Shown piece after piece: positions 34,446 to 44,041 of a stretch of 64,000 nucleotides of DNA; within the stretch, counting starts at the first letter, position 1, and each line of letters begins with the position of its first letter. The notes below the pieces were generated by a model. It searched no databases, was not told where the DNA came from, and saw nothing but the letters and a program-made list of their open reading frames with translations. This DNA is from Alistipes sp. (GTDB lineage Bacteria > Bacteroidota > Bacteroidia > Bacteroidales > Rikenellaceae): the NCBI GenBank assembly GCA_017532885.1, contig JAFXIS010000029.1, forward strand, positions 1-64,000. Direction: 5' to 3'. The translations under genes and the position numbers were made by a program.

Positions 34446-36284
34446 ATGGCTGGAAATGATGCTTATACACGACGCATGATACTCCGCGGTATCGTGCTTG
34501 GCATATTCCTGCTTCTGGCGGGACAGGTCGCATACATACAGTTATTTGACTCCAAATACAAGCGTTTGGCAGATGGTAATGTCTTGCGCTACGAGGTGCA
34601 GTATGCTCCTCGAGGCGAAATCGTGGACCGCAATGGCGAATATTTGGTCCAGAGCCGCGAATGTTACGACCTTATGGTTACATATCGCGACATGAACAAG
34701 CGAGGCTTCGACACCATGCTTTTGTGCAACTTGGTCGATATATCTAAGGAGCAGCTCATCCGCAAGTTAAAAGATGCTCGAGTCGCTCCGCGCAAAGCTA
34801 TGCTCGTTACGAACTACATCCCCAAGGAGGCAAAAGTGCGATTAGACGAGTATAAATTTCAAGGTTTTCATACGGTCTATCGCACCGCGCGCCAATACCC
34901 TCGTAAAATTGCCGGCAACCTATTGGGTTATGTCGGTGAGGTCAATAAACGCGATATCGAACGCGACCCAGACACCTATCGTGCCGGCGATTATATTGGC
35001 GTTACGGGCTTGGAGGCCGCATACGAGGAGGAACTGCGAGGCGAGAAGGGTGTGAAGGTTTTGGAGCATGATACATATGGTGCAATCAAAGGCTCGTATA
35101 TGGATGGCGCGTACGATTCTCTGCCTATCCCCGGGCTGAAACTCACTTGCACAATAGACGCACGCTTGCAGGCCCTTGCCGAGGAGCTGATGGCAGGCAA
35201 AGTGGGTGCTGTGGTAGCTATCGAACCTTCGACGGGTGAGATTTTGGTCATGGCGTCGTCACCCACATATGACCCCGACGAGTTGGTTGGTCGTCAGCGC
35301 GGTAATCACTACATGAAGCTGCAAAACAATAAGCGTCAGCCGCTGTTCAATCGCGCAGTGAAGGCGAAGTATCCTCCGGGCTCAACATTTAAGCTGGTGC
35401 AGGGCCTTATTGGTCAGCAGGAGGGTGTTTTAACTCCCTCGAATACCTATTCGTGCAACATGGGATATCATGTGGGGCGTATTCATCAGGGCTGCCATGC
35501 GCACGCCTCGCCGCTCGATTTGCGTAGCGCCGTAGCTCAATCCTGCAACGCCTATTTCTGTTATGTATTCCGCAATATTATCGAGAACAGAAAGTTCGAT
35601 AATGTAAAACAGGGCTTAGACGAGTGGGCTGAATATGTGAATAGTTTTGGTTTTGGGCGTAAGCTCGACTCCGACTTCTTGGGCGAAGGCCCCGGATATG
35701 TTCCAACGAGCAAGCTCTACGATAAGGTCTATCGCGGTTATTGGAACGGACTTACCGTATTGTCGCTCTCGATTGGTCAGGGAGAGCTTGGCTGCACTCC
35801 CATGCAGATGGCAAACCTCGCAGCGATAGTAGCAAATCGCGGTTATTACTACATCCCCCACATCATCAAACATATCGAGGGGCGCGACTCTATCGACAGC
35901 CGCTTCTACGAGCGACAGTATGTCAAGGTCGATGCCAAGCACTTCGAGCCTATCGTCGAGGGTATGTGGAAAGGTGTAAATGTGCAGGGCGCCGGAACTT
36001 CGTGGGGCGCACATCTCGAGGGTTGGGATGTATGCGGAAAGACAGGTACGGCTCAAAACCCCAACGGAGCCGACCACTCCACATTCCTTTCGTTCGCACC
36101 GAAGGATAACCCGAAGATTGCCATTTCGGTATATGTTGAGCATGGAGGCTTCGGAGCATCTATGGCGTTGCCTATCGCCAGCCTCCTGGAGGAGTATTAC
36201 CTCACCGATACCATCACTCGTCCCGAGCTGGTGAAAATGATTAAAAACAAACCTTGGAGAGTACCTAAGAAATATGCCGAGTAG
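34446..36284 (+). CDS. mrdA: Penicillin-binding protein 2 (elongasome transpeptidase)
   Basis: This 612-residue class B enzyme cross-links peptidoglycan during elongation. It has an N-terminal anchor (GIVLGIFLLLAGQVAYIQLF), a pedestal (YAPRGEIVDRNGEYLVQ) and a transpeptidase domain with Ser313 in the SxxK motif (PPGSTFKLVQ), an SCN motif (AQSCNAYF) and KTGTAQN. Its last 11 bases overlap the start of rodA, which implies coupled translation. Confidence 0.96.
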   Translation: MAGNDAYTRRMILRGIVLGIFLLLAGQVAYIQLFDSKYKRLADGNVLRYEVQYAPRGEIVDRNGEYLVQSRECYDLMVTYRDMNKRGFDTMLLCNLVDISKEQLIRKLKDARVAPRKAMLVTNYIPKEAKVRLDEYKFQGFHTVYRTARQYPRKIAGNLLGYVGEVNKRDIERDPDTYRAGDYIGVTGLEAAYEEELRGEKGVKVLEHDTYGAIKGSYMDGAYDSLPIPGLKLTCTIDARLQALAEELMAGKVGAVVAIEPSTGEILVMASSPTYDPDELVGRQRGNHYMKLQNNKRQPLFNRAVKAKYPPGSTFKLVQGLIGQQEGVLTPSNTYSCNMGYHVGRIHQGCHAHASPLDLRSAVAQSCNAYFCYVFRNIIENRKFDNVKQGLDEWAEYVNSFGFGRKLDSDFLGEGPGYVPTSKLYDKVYRGYWNGLTVLSLSIGQGELGCTPMQMANLAAIVANRGYYYIPHIIKHIEGRDSIDSRFYERQYVKVDAKHFEPIVEGMWKGVNVQGAGTSWGAHLEGWDVCGKTGTAQNPNGADHSTFLSFAPKDNPKIAISVYVEHGGFGASMALPIASLLEEYYLTDTITRPELVKMIKNKPWRVPKKYAE

Positions 36285-37695
36285 AGGACAAAACATATCA
36301 TTATTCGAGGGCGTAGACCGCATTGCGGTGCTACTATACATGCTATTGGTCGCTGTCGGGCTGGTAAACATCATCTCGGCATCGTATAACGACGAGTTGG
36401 GCATATTCTCTTTCAAGCAGCAATATATCAAGCAGCTGATGTGGATGGGCGTGAGCTTCGGCATGGGATTGATAATCCTGCTACTCGACTCGAAATTCTA
36501 TCACATGTATGCCTACTATGGCTATGCGATGTGTGTGGTACTGATGCTCGCCACGCTGGTTCCGGGCTTGGGACGCGAGGTAAATGGTGCGCGGGCATGG
36601 CTTATTATCGGACTGCAACCCATCGAGTTCATGAAGGTCGCCACGGCACTATCGGTCGCGCGTTTGATGAGTAACTACACCTTTTCGATTCGAAGCATCG
36701 GGGGATTATTGCGAGTGGCATTGCTGCTGGTATTCCCGATTGGACTGACATTGATGCAAAACGATACCGGCTCGGGTCTGGTGCTCTGCTCATTTATCTT
36801 TGTCCTCTATCGTGAGGGCTTGAATAAGTGGCTCTGTATACCTGCCATCATCGCCGCAGTGTTGTTTGTCTGCTCATTGCTCTTTACGCAACTATTCCTG
36901 CTGTTGCTTCTGCTGCTGATATTCACCCTATCGGATGCCATGATGTCGGGACGCTGGAAGATGCACTTCCAATTCTTCATTTCGGTATGCTTAGGCGCTG
37001 TGGTGCTGCATGGCCTCTCGCTCATCTTCTTAGGTGGCGCATTGAGCGGTACGCTATGTTTTATCGTGGCTCTGCTCATAGGTATCATCGTCGCTACGAT
37101 ATATGCATGGCGCATGCACCACTCGTCAATGTTCCTAACGCTGGCGCTGTTCATCGTATCGCTCTTTGTTGTGCCTGCGGCAGATTATTTCTTCGAGAAT
37201 ATCTTGCAGGGTTACCACCGCAAGCGCATTATCAGTTTCTTGGGTATCGAGAGTGACTCAACCTTTGACTGGAATGTTCAGCAGGCAAAAATCGCCATCG
37301 GCTCGGGCGGACTTTTCGGCAAAGGTTGGATGAATGGCACGCAGGTGCGTTATGGCTTTGTTCCGGAGCATGACACCGACTTTATCTTCTCAACCGTTGG
37401 CGAGGAGTGGGGATTTTTGGGCACGATGCTCGTCTTGTTCCTCCTCTGCGCGCTTATTTTGCGCCTTATGAAGATGGGCGAACGACAAGAGGAGCCATTC
37501 GGCCGAATATATAGCTATTGCGTGGCGGCAATGATTCTCTATCATGTATTGGTAAATGTCGGCATGAACATCGGACTGATTCCCGTCATGGGTATCCCGC
37601 TGCCGTTTATCAGCTATGGAGGTTCCTCGTTATTGGGCTTTACAATAATGCTCTTTATCGCTATCAGGTTGGATGCTTCACCTACAAGAATATAA
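36274..37695 (+). CDS. rodA: Peptidoglycan glycosyltransferase RodA (SEDS family)
   Basis: This 473-residue multi-pass membrane enzyme polymerises lipid II with PBP2 as partner. SEDS signatures are EVNGARAWLIIGLQPIEFMK, MQNDTGSGLVLCSFIFVLYR, EHDTDFIFSTVGEEWGFLG and GIPLPFISYGGSSLLG. It is longer than E. coli RodA because of extra hydrophobic sequence in the middle (LFLLLLLLLIFTLSDAMMSG), also usual in Bacteroidetes as far as I know. Confidence 0.95.
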   Translation: MPSRGQNISLFEGVDRIAVLLYMLLVAVGLVNIISASYNDELGIFSFKQQYIKQLMWMGVSFGMGLIILLLDSKFYHMYAYYGYAMCVVLMLATLVPGLGREVNGARAWLIIGLQPIEFMKVATALSVARLMSNYTFSIRSIGGLLRVALLLVFPIGLTLMQNDTGSGLVLCSFIFVLYREGLNKWLCIPAIIAAVLFVCSLLFTQLFLLLLLLLIFTLSDAMMSGRWKMHFQFFISVCLGAVVLHGLSLIFLGGALSGTLCFIVALLIGIIVATIYAWRMHHSSMFLTLALFIVSLFVVPAADYFFENILQGYHRKRIISFLGIESDSTFDWNVQQAKIAIGSGGLFGKGWMNGTQVRYGFVPEHDTDFIFSTVGEEWGFLGTMLVLFLLCALILRLMKMGERQEEPFGRIYSYCVAAMILYHVLVNVGMNIGLIPVMGIPLPFISYGGSSLLGFTIMLFIAIRLDASPTRI

Positions 37696-37707
37696 AAACT
37701 TAAGTTT

Positions 37708-38685
37708 ATGATATACATTTATTACATCGCAACAGTTACAGCCGTAGTTTGGTTTTCGATTTTGGCGTCGCGCTATATCGACATGATTGACCGTACGACA
37801 AAGCTCTCCGGAGCCTTCTTAGGTGGAGTCTTACTCTCGGCAATCACCTCTCTACCCGAACTCTTTACAAGTATCTCGGCTACGATACTTATCGACAGCC
37901 CCAGCCTTTGCATTGGCAATATTTTGGGCAGTAACCTATTTAACTTCGGCATGTTGGCGGTGGTTATACTCATCTACATCAAGGGTTTTTCGGCCGCTCA
38001 CCTCTCGTGTAGTCACAATATGGTTATGCTCTTCCTCTTTATGATGTATTGCACCGTGATGCTGAATTGGCAATATATGTCGGAGGATAATATCATCTTT
38101 GGCAGCAACGATAATCCTTGGTTCTATATCAGCATCACCTCGCTTATCCTTATCGCGCTCTATGCCCTTTCGGTAAAGTATCTGGCGAGTGATAATGGCG
38201 AGAGTTGTGAGGACGGGGATTGCGAAGAGGTTACGCTCTCACTGCGCAGCATCGTGATACGCTTCATTCTGGCAAGTATCGGTATTATCGTTGCCAGCAT
38301 AATCCTCACCTACATTACCGACGATATCTCGGAGCGTCTGAACTTGGGCTCAGGCTTGGCAGGTGCATTATTCTTGGGTGTGGCGACATCGCTTCCTGAA
38401 GTTACCTCTACCATTTCGCTCTTCCGCATGCGTAATTTCGATATCGCCTTTGGAAATATCGCCGGCAGCAATATATTCAACTACTTCGTCTTGGCTATTG
38501 CCGATGTACTCTATGCCGGAGGCAGTGTTTACCACTTTGGCGACACGAAGGTTATCAATCTTACCATTTTTGGTCTGCTCTCCTCGGCCGCGATATACAT
38601 CATGTTGCGCTTCCGCTCTCCATGGATTAAGGCTCTCATGGCTCTCGGAGCAATCGCATGCTACCTTGCGTTTCTGATGGTATAG
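37708..38685 (+). CDS. Sodium/calcium exchanger-type cation antiporter (CaCA family)
   Basis: This 325-residue membrane protein shows the two inverted alpha repeats of the family: SAITSLPELFTSISAT with GNILGSNLFN in the first half, and GVATSLPEVTSTISLF with GNIAGSNIFN in the second. About ten membrane segments flank an acidic loop (NGESCEDGDCEEV). It should exchange calcium or another divalent cation for sodium or protons. It begins 12 bases after rodA, so it is probably read with the wall operon. Confidence 0.9.
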   Translation: MIYIYYIATVTAVVWFSILASRYIDMIDRTTKLSGAFLGGVLLSAITSLPELFTSISATILIDSPSLCIGNILGSNLFNFGMLAVVILIYIKGFSAAHLSCSHNMVMLFLFMMYCTVMLNWQYMSEDNIIFGSNDNPWFYISITSLILIALYALSVKYLASDNGESCEDGDCEEVTLSLRSIVIRFILASIGIIVASIILTYITDDISERLNLGSGLAGALFLGVATSLPEVTSTISLFRMRNFDIAFGNIAGSNIFNYFVLAIADVLYAGGSVYHFGDTKVINLTIFGLLSSAAIYIMLRFRSPWIKALMALGAIACYLAFLMV

Positions 38686-38704
38686 ATTTTGATGGTATAG
38701 ATAA

Positions 38705-38741
38705 AGTGAGAGGCTGCCGCAATATTGCGACAGCCTCTTTT
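38705..38741 (+). terminator. Terminator of the mre operon
   Basis: AGAGGCTGCCGCAA pairs with TTGCGACAGCCTCT (one mismatch, minimal loop), followed by TTTTA. It may also serve the convergent NigD-like gene. Confidence 0.85.
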
Positions 38742-38748
38742 AGTAGAG

Positions 38749-38766
38749 GTTGTATAACAAGAGCTA
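38749..38766 (-). repeat. Remnant of a family A repeat end
   Basis: TTGTATAACAAGAGCTA matches the left arm of family A but no right half follows. Like the full copies it lies just beyond a minus-strand stop codon (38772). Confidence 0.4.
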
Positions 38767-38771
38767 ATTGC

Positions 38772-39509
38772 TTACTGAATCTTAACTACCGGTCGCTCGT
38801 CGCTTATCGAGCTGCTCTCGGCAGGTGTCGCTGTGCGCGTGCGATAATTGAAATGCGCGGTTTTTGTGCCCGAGAACGAATTCCACTTAAGCGTAAGTTT
38901 AACCGTCTTACCCTCCGTATCGGGTAGCCCATCCAAACGGAATGCAACTATTCCATCTCGCACAAAGCCATAAGTGTCGCCATTGGCATTGTGACGGAAC
39001 TCTACCTCATAAGGATTGCCGGGATTCACACCCGTAATAAGGTTTACATAATGTGCGCGACCAATATTACCCCATATGGTACGGAAGCGCAGCGTGAGAT
39101 AGCCATCCTCGGCAATCGTAACCCAATCGCGTACAATCTCCACGGGGTCCTCGCCATAGTTAAAGTCGGGAACCATCTGCTCAATCGAGATTGCATCTTT
39201 GGTGAGTATGCTGTCAATCCAATTTATATATACCGCTCTATCGTAAGGTGCCGCAGGCTCCTTACTTGGAGAGTAGTTCGTAAGCGCACGCACCTCCTTA
39301 TTGCCGAAAGGCGATTTTGCCATATTTACAGGTTTTAGCGTCGTGTTATCATCAAGTTGCAGGAAGCAACCCTCATCTTCTGTCGGCACAACCGTAACCA
39401 ACGCATTGGGGTAATACTTCGACCAATCCTCATCGTTATCATTACATGCCAACGCCAATGCTGCCACCGCTACTACGCCAAAAATCGAAAACCACTTAGT
39501 CAATTTCAT
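38772..39509 (-). CDS. NigD-like lipoprotein
   Basis: This 245-residue lipoprotein (Cys near residue 22, ALALACNDNDEDWSKYYP) matches NigD-like proteins of Bacteroidales: an N-terminal OB-like part (FLQLDDNTTLKPVNMAKSPF) and a C-terminal beta-sandwich (DWVTIAEDGYLTLRFRTIWG, HYVNLITGVNPGNPYEVEFR). NigD is linked to a bacteriocin locus in one species, but the biochemical role is unknown. A TATCTTTG box at 39618-39625 gives a leader of about 100 bases. Confidence 0.85.
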   Translation of the reverse strand: MKLTKWFSIFGVVAVAALALACNDNDEDWSKYYPNALVTVVPTEDEGCFLQLDDNTTLKPVNMAKSPFGNKEVRALTNYSPSKEPAAPYDRAVYINWIDSILTKDAISIEQMVPDFNYGEDPVEIVRDWVTIAEDGYLTLRFRTIWGNIGRAHYVNLITGVNPGNPYEVEFRHNANGDTYGFVRDGIVAFRLDGLPDTEGKTVKLTLKWNSFSGTKTAHFNYRTRTATPAESSSISDERPVVKIQ

Positions 39510-39617
39510 AATATTTATTCCTTATCGTTAAACCTTCGTTCCCTTAAACCATCATTCCCATTGCCCGAGGCGAGTACTATTCCCAACGACCCGACGCAAG
39601 CATAGAACTTCACTGCC

Positions 39618-39625
39618 CAAAGATA
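39618..39625 (-). promoter_or_regulatory. -7 box of the NigD-like gene
   Basis: Minus-strand TATCTTTG with no clear TTTG upstream. Confidence 0.45.
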
Positions 39626-39688
39626 TTGCTAATTTCGTTCCATAACTAATAAGTCAGGAGAAAACTATCCAAAAATATTAATTTTTCG

Positions 39689-39696
39689 TATATTTG
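39689..39696 (+). promoter_or_regulatory. -7 box of the DUF3127 gene
   Basis: TATATTTG lies 43 bases before the ATG. No clear TTTG upstream. Confidence 0.5.
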
Positions 39697-39738
39697 CGAT
39701 AACGAATATGATAATAACTGAAAATTAAAAATAGCATT

Positions 39739-40131
39739 ATGGAATTTGAAGGAATTGTTTGGAAGAAATTGCCCGCAACGAGTGGAGTCTCGGCGCGCGG
39801 TGAGTGGCAGCGTCAAGATGTAATATTCGAGATGCCTCAGGAGTTTAACCGCAAGGTATGCGTGACATTTTTCAACAAGCCCACCGATGTCGAGGGTTTG
39901 CACGAAGGACAGGCATACATCGTATCGGTAAATGTTGAGTCACGCGAGTTTAATGGTCGCTGGTATACCGATGTTCGCGCTTGGCGTGTGCAGCCCAAGC
40001 AGGTAGAGGCAGCCGCCGCAGATGCGATGCCCGATATGCCTCCATTTGGTGATGAGCCGGCATACTCGGCGCCCGCCGCTCCATCGGCTCCCGTAGCTCC
40101 GATGAACGAAGTAGACGACCTGCCGTTCTAA
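39739..40131 (+). CDS. DUF3127 protein: OB-fold with SSB-like acidic tail
   Basis: This 130-residue protein matches DUF3127 of Bacteroidetes (SARGEWQRQDVIFEMPQEFN, YIVSVNVESREFNGRWYTDV), an OB-fold-like domain of about 90 residues. A Pro/Ala-rich linker follows and the protein ends in DDLPF. This resembles the acidic tip of single-stranded DNA-binding proteins (DDDIPF). Single-stranded nucleic acid binding is therefore plausible but unproven. Confidence 0.88.
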   Translation: MEFEGIVWKKLPATSGVSARGEWQRQDVIFEMPQEFNRKVCVTFFNKPTDVEGLHEGQAYIVSVNVESREFNGRWYTDVRAWRVQPKQVEAAAADAMPDMPPFGDEPAYSAPAAPSAPVAPMNEVDDLPF

Positions 40132-40150
40132 GGATTCGGCCCGATAACAA

Positions 40151-40182
40151 TATAGCCTGCCCCAGAGAAGGAGCAGGCTATA
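40151..40182. terminator. Terminator-like hairpin between DUF3127 and aspS
   Basis: TATAGCCTGC (40151-40160) pairs with GCAGGCTATA (40173-40182), 10 bp perfect. It is followed by AT-rich sequence. Confidence 0.6.
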
Positions 40183-40210
40183 TTTATATATGCAGGCTAT
40201 ATTTATATAT
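40173..40210. repeat. Exact tandem duplication of 19 bp
   Basis: GCAGGCTATATTTATATAT occurs at 40173-40191 and again at 40192-40210 without interruption. Either copy can form the right arm of the hairpin that starts at 40151. Confidence 0.85.
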
Positions 40211-40220
40211 AATGTGTAAC

Positions 40221-41975
40221 CTATTCGGGCTTTACCAACGAGAGGTACAACTCGTCGAGCTGCGACTGGTCGATAAATGAAGGTGCATCCAACATCACAT
40301 CGCGGCCTGCATTGTTCTTCGGGAAGGCGATGAAGTCGCGAATAGACTCCGAGCCACCGAACAATGAGCAAAGACGGTCGAAACCGAATGCCAAGCCACC
40401 ATGAGGAGGCGCACCAAACTTAAAGGCGTTCATCAAGAAGCCAAACTGCTCCTGAGCCTTCTCGGGTGTGAAGCCCAGAATCTTGAAGATAAGAGCCTGC
40501 AACTGCGCATCGTGGATACGAATCGATCCACCACCAATCTCTGTTCCATTGCAAACAAAGTCGTAAGCATTGGCACGCACGCGACCCGGATCGCTCTCCA
40601 AGAACTCGATATCCTCGGGTTTAGGCGATGTAAACGGATGGTGCATAGCATAATAACGCTCGGTCTCGTCATCCCACTCGAACATCGGGAAATCGACAAC
40701 CCACAGCGGAGCAAACTTCTTTGGATCACGCAAGCCCAACTGCTCGGCAACATGCAGACGCAGAGCGCAGAGCTGTGTAAGAGCCTTGAACTTCTTGCCG
40801 CACAAAACAAGCATCAAATCGCCGTTCTGAGCCTCCATACGCTCGGCGATAACTGCCAAATCCTCGGGCGAGAAGAACTTATCGATAGATGATTTGAGCT
40901 GGCCCTCCTCGTCTTTGCGAATCCATACCAAACCCTTTGCACCCACCTGTGGACGCTTAACATAGTCGGTCAGCGCGTCAATCTGCTTGCGGGTATAGCC
41001 TGCACAGCCTGTTGCGGCAAAACCTACAACATACTCCGCATCGTCAAACACCGAGAATGAGTGGCCATGAGCCAAATCGGTGATATCGTGGAACTCCATA
41101 CCGAAGCGCAAATCGGGCTTATCCGAGCCATACTTCTCCATAGCCTCAATCCAAGGCATACGCTGGAATGGCTCCATAAAGTCGATGTGCATAACATCCT
41201 TGAACATATACTTTGCCCAACGCTCGAAAACCTCCAATACATCCTCCTGCTCAACGAACGACATCTCGCAGTCAATCTGTGTAAACTCGGGCTGACGGTC
41301 AGCACGCAAGTCCTCGTCGCGGAAGCAACGCACAATCTGGAAATAGCGGTCATAGCCGGCAACCATCAAGAGCTGCTTCAAGGTCTGGGGTGACTGTGGC
41401 AAGGCGTAGAACTGATTGGGGTTCATGCGGCTTGGCACAACGAAATCACGCGCACCCTCAGGTGTTGAACCCACCAAATAGGGAGTCTCAATCTCCAAAA
41501 ATCCCTCCTTGTCGAGGAATGTGCGTACGGCATGTGCCATGCGGTGACGCAACTCCATATTACGCTGCAAGGGAGGACGACGAAGGTCCAAATAGCGATA
41601 CTTCATACGCAAATCGTCGCCACCATCCGAGTTCTCTTCAATGGTAAAGGGCGGTGTTTGTGCCTCATTAAGCACCTTAAGTGCCGTAACAGCAACCTCG
41701 ATATCTCCCGTAGGCATCTTTGGATTCTTTGACTCGCGCTCGATAACATTACCTGTTACCTGCAAGACAAATTCACGACCGAGGTGTGACGCAGCCTCAC
41801 GCGTTGCCTCCGGAGAGTTCTCCTCCACGACAAGCTGAGTGATACCATAGCGGTCACGCAAGTCGATAAAGGTCATAGCTCCGAGGTTACGAACTTTCTG
41901 TACCCAACCGGCGAGGGTTACCTCCTGACCAACATTGCTGATGCGCAACTCGCCGCAAGTATGACTTCTATACAT
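40221..41975 (-). CDS. aspS: Aspartyl-tRNA synthetase
   Basis: This 584-residue class II enzyme has an N-terminal OB anticodon domain ([20 protein letters not shown]), a catalytic core with motif 2 ([20 protein letters not shown]), a bacterial GAD insertion of about 100 residues in the middle, and motif 3 ([20 protein letters not shown]). Length is normal for bacteria. A TATTTTTG box at 42017-42024 may be its promoter, without a visible -33 element. Confidence 0.97.
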   Translation of the reverse strand: MYRSHTCGELRISNVGQEVTLAGWVQKVRNLGAMTFIDLRDRYGITQLVVEENSPEATREAASHLGREFVLQVTGNVIERESKNPKMPTGDIEVAVTALKVLNEAQTPPFTIEENSDGGDDLRMKYRYLDLRRPPLQRNMELRHRMAHAVRTFLDKEGFLEIETPYLVGSTPEGARDFVVPSRMNPNQFYALPQSPQTLKQLLMVAGYDRYFQIVRCFRDEDLRADRQPEFTQIDCEMSFVEQEDVLEVFERWAKYMFKDVMHIDFMEPFQRMPWIEAMEKYGSDKPDLRFGMEFHDITDLAHGHSFSVFDDAEYVVGFAATGCAGYTRKQIDALTDYVKRPQVGAKGLVWIRKDEEGQLKSSIDKFFSPEDLAVIAERMEAQNGDLMLVLCGKKFKALTQLCALRLHVAEQLGLRDPKKFAPLWVVDFPMFEWDDETERYYAMHHPFTSPKPEDIEFLESDPGRVRANAYDFVCNGTEIGGGSIRIHDAQLQALIFKILGFTPEKAQEQFGFLMNAFKFGAPPHGGLAFGFDRLCSLFGGSESIRDFIAFPKNNAGRDVMLDAPSFIDQSQLDELYLSLVKPE

Positions 41976-42132
41976 AATTTATAGTGTGTTTGAAATTTAT
42001 ATTCGTTAAAAACATACAAAAATATGAAAAAATCATTTGAAACTTCATCTCGCAGGCAGGAAAAAGAAAAAAAAGTGCAATTTTTGGTTATTGTGCAGGT
42101 TTTTACTACTTTCGCACAGTACTATTTTAGTT

Positions 42133-42588
42133 ATGGAAGAGATAAAAAAACAGGCCGAGCGAGATGAAAAATTCATGCGCATGGCAATAGAAGAGGCTCG
42201 AAAAGCGTTAAAAGAAGAGGAGGTACCTATTGGAGCGGTCGTAGTATGCGGCGAGAGAGTCATTGGGCGCGGGCATAATTTGGTCGAGATGCTATGTGAT
42301 GCCACAGCTCATGCCGAGATGCAAGCCATCACAGCGGCAGCCTCAACTCTTGGCGGTAAGTATTTGAAAGAGTGTACTCTGTATGTTACCGTTGAGCCTT
42401 GCGTGATGTGTGCCGGAGCATTGGCATGGAGCCAGATTAGCCGCGTGGTGTATGGCGCGGACGATGCCAAACGAGGTTACCGCACTGTTGGGGGAGCAAT
42501 CTTCCACCCCAAAACCGAAGTGGAGAGAGGCGTGTTAAGGGAGGAGTGTGAGGCTCTGATGAAGGATTTTTTTAAGACTCTGAGGTAA
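42133..42588 (+). CDS. tadA: tRNA-specific adenosine deaminase
   Basis: This 151-residue zinc enzyme converts the wobble adenosine of tRNA-Arg(ACG) to inosine. HAEMQA (His60, Glu62) and EPCVMCAGAL (Cys90, Cys93) are the deaminase zinc motifs. The start at 42133 gives standard length; upstream codons are Lys-rich and not family-like. KRGYRTVGGAIFHPKTEVER fits TadA rather than cytidine or guanine deaminases. Confidence 0.9.
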   Translation: MEEIKKQAERDEKFMRMAIEEARKALKEEEVPIGAVVVCGERVIGRGHNLVEMLCDATAHAEMQAITAAASTLGGKYLKECTLYVTVEPCVMCAGALAWSQISRVVYGADDAKRGYRTVGGAIFHPKTEVERGVLREECEALMKDFFKTLR

Positions 42589-42634
42589 ATATTTTGCATA
42601 AAAACAGCAAAATCAACCCTTTGAAAGCTTAAAA

Positions 42635-42665
42635 TTTGCAGTCTGTAAAATTTTCCTTACCTTTG
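42635..42665 (+). promoter_or_regulatory. Promoter of the TPR gene
   Basis: TTTG (42635-42638) and TACCTTTG (42658-42665) are 19 bases apart. The leader is about 90 bases. Confidence 0.75.
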
Positions 42666-42763
42666 CACCCTGCAAATGCTTATTTGTAATAAGCTGCGCA
42701 AATTAGGAGTTGAGAGGAGAAAATATTTTGATTAAAAACCTATAAAAGACTTAATTTAAGAGT

Positions 42764-43711
42764 ATGAAAAAGTTAATTTTGATGGTTGTTGCGCTTATGA
42801 GCTATGTAGCCGTTTCAGCGCAGAGTGATGTCGTTGCAGACTTCAACAAGGGTAACGAGGAGTTCAAGGCAAAGAATTTTGCTGCCGCTATCGAGCTTTT
42901 CGAGAATGTTATCCTCAATGGTGAGGAGGAAGAGGACGACGCAGCTGTACAGAGTGTTGCAAATGCAAAGAAGTTGTTGCCCGTAGCTTACATGCAGAGC
43001 GGTATCAAGGCTATCGGTGGCAAGAACTACGAGGAGGCTTTGACTGCATTGAACACAGCAGTTTCAAAGGCTAAGATGTACAACAATCCTAAGGTTGCAC
43101 AGGCTGCCAACAATGCTATTGCAAAGGTTTATCAGGTTCAGGGTGGTGAGATGTTCAACGCCGAGAACTATGCAGGCGCTGCCGAGGTTTTCGCTAAGGG
43201 TTATGCTGCCAACAAGCGTAATACCGACCTTGCTATGTTGCTCGCAGAGAGCTACTTCAAGCAGGATTTGTATAACGATGGTATGAAGATTTGCTCAGAG
43301 GTTATGGCGTTGCCTAACAGCCCCTTGTTCGAGAAGGGCAAGGCTGAGGCTAAGCAGAAGATGAACCTCTACACAAACAATAAGATTGCCACTTTGCAGC
43401 AGGCTAACGATTTCGATGGTATCATCGCTATGGCTGAGGGCTTGGATAATCAGGCTTTGGCCCAGAAGATTACCGTTCAGGCTTACCTCTTGAAGAAGGA
43501 CTACGACAAGGTTATCGAGTTGGGTGAGGCTGCAGCTGAGGCTCAGATAGACGAGGAGGACAAGAGTGCCGTTTACTTCCAGTTGGGTACTGCTTACAAC
43601 GCTAAGGAGATGAAGGATAAGGCTATTGCCGCTTTGTCTAAGGTTACAGCAGGTCCTTCAGTAGAGGCTGCTAAGGCTGCTATCGCAGGTTTGACTGCTC
43701 CTGCAAACTAA
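42764..43711 (+). CDS. Exported tetratricopeptide-repeat protein
   Basis: This 315-residue protein has a signal peptide (MKKLILMVVALMSYVAVSAQ) and several TPR units (FNKGNEEFKAKNFAAAIELF; AIGGKNYEEALTALNTAVSK; MFNAENYAGAAEVFAKGYAA; FQLGTAYNAKEMKDKAIAAL). It probably acts as a periplasmic or outer-membrane-associated scaffold; partners are not evident. Codon usage resembles highly expressed genes of the window. It has its own strong promoter and terminator. Confidence 0.88.
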   Translation: MKKLILMVVALMSYVAVSAQSDVVADFNKGNEEFKAKNFAAAIELFENVILNGEEEEDDAAVQSVANAKKLLPVAYMQSGIKAIGGKNYEEALTALNTAVSKAKMYNNPKVAQAANNAIAKVYQVQGGEMFNAENYAGAAEVFAKGYAANKRNTDLAMLLAESYFKQDLYNDGMKICSEVMALPNSPLFEKGKAEAKQKMNLYTNNKIATLQQANDFDGIIAMAEGLDNQALAQKITVQAYLLKKDYDKVIELGEAAAEAQIDEEDKSAVYFQLGTAYNAKEMKDKAIAALSKVTAGPSVEAAKAAIAGLTAPAN

Positions 43712-43731
43712 TTTGTAGCGAACAATATAAG

Positions 43732-43761
43732 AAAGGGTGTCCAATATTGGGCACCCTTTTG
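43732..43761 (+). terminator. Terminator of the TPR gene
   Basis: AAGGGTGTCCAA pairs with TTGGGCACCCTT (one mismatch) over a two-base loop, then TTTT. Confidence 0.85.
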
Positions 43762-43818
43762 TCTTTCCGAAAGAGCCTTGTTCGACCGCTGTATCTCTTT
43801 CAGGAATTTGTATTAATG

Positions 43819-43964
43819 CGTCATGCCACATTTTGGAGCGTGAGCGAGAAAATGACTGGCATCTCTACCCGAAAAATAATTAGCCGTTAGAGATTCCATT
43901 CATTAGCACAATGGTGGATAATCAATATCTGCGAGCAAATACTTTGTGCTAATGTGGAATGACG
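43819..43964. mobile_element. Family B MITE-like element, copy 2
   Basis: CGTCATGCCACATT (43819-43832) faces AATGTGGAATGACG (43951-43964), 13 of 14 complementary. Inside, CATTAGCACAA (43901-43911) and TTGTGCTAATG (43944-43954) pair perfectly. GGCATCTCTACCCGAAAAAT and the TAGAGAT that follows form another stem. At 146 bp it has no coding capacity and lies inside a family A copy. Confidence 0.7.
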
Positions 43965-43968
43965 ATTT

Positions 43969-44010
43969 GATAGTTTATAAAAATGATAGTCATCATTTTT
44001 ATAAACTATC
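43969..44010. repeat. Perfect 19-bp hairpin
   Basis: Arms 43969-43987 and 43992-44010 are perfectly complementary (beginning GATAGTTTATAAAAATGAT) with a four-base loop. It is entirely A/T-rich and directly follows the family B element. Confidence 0.8.
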
Positions 44011-44041
44011 TCACAGCGAGGCAGATGCCGAAAGAGCCTTG

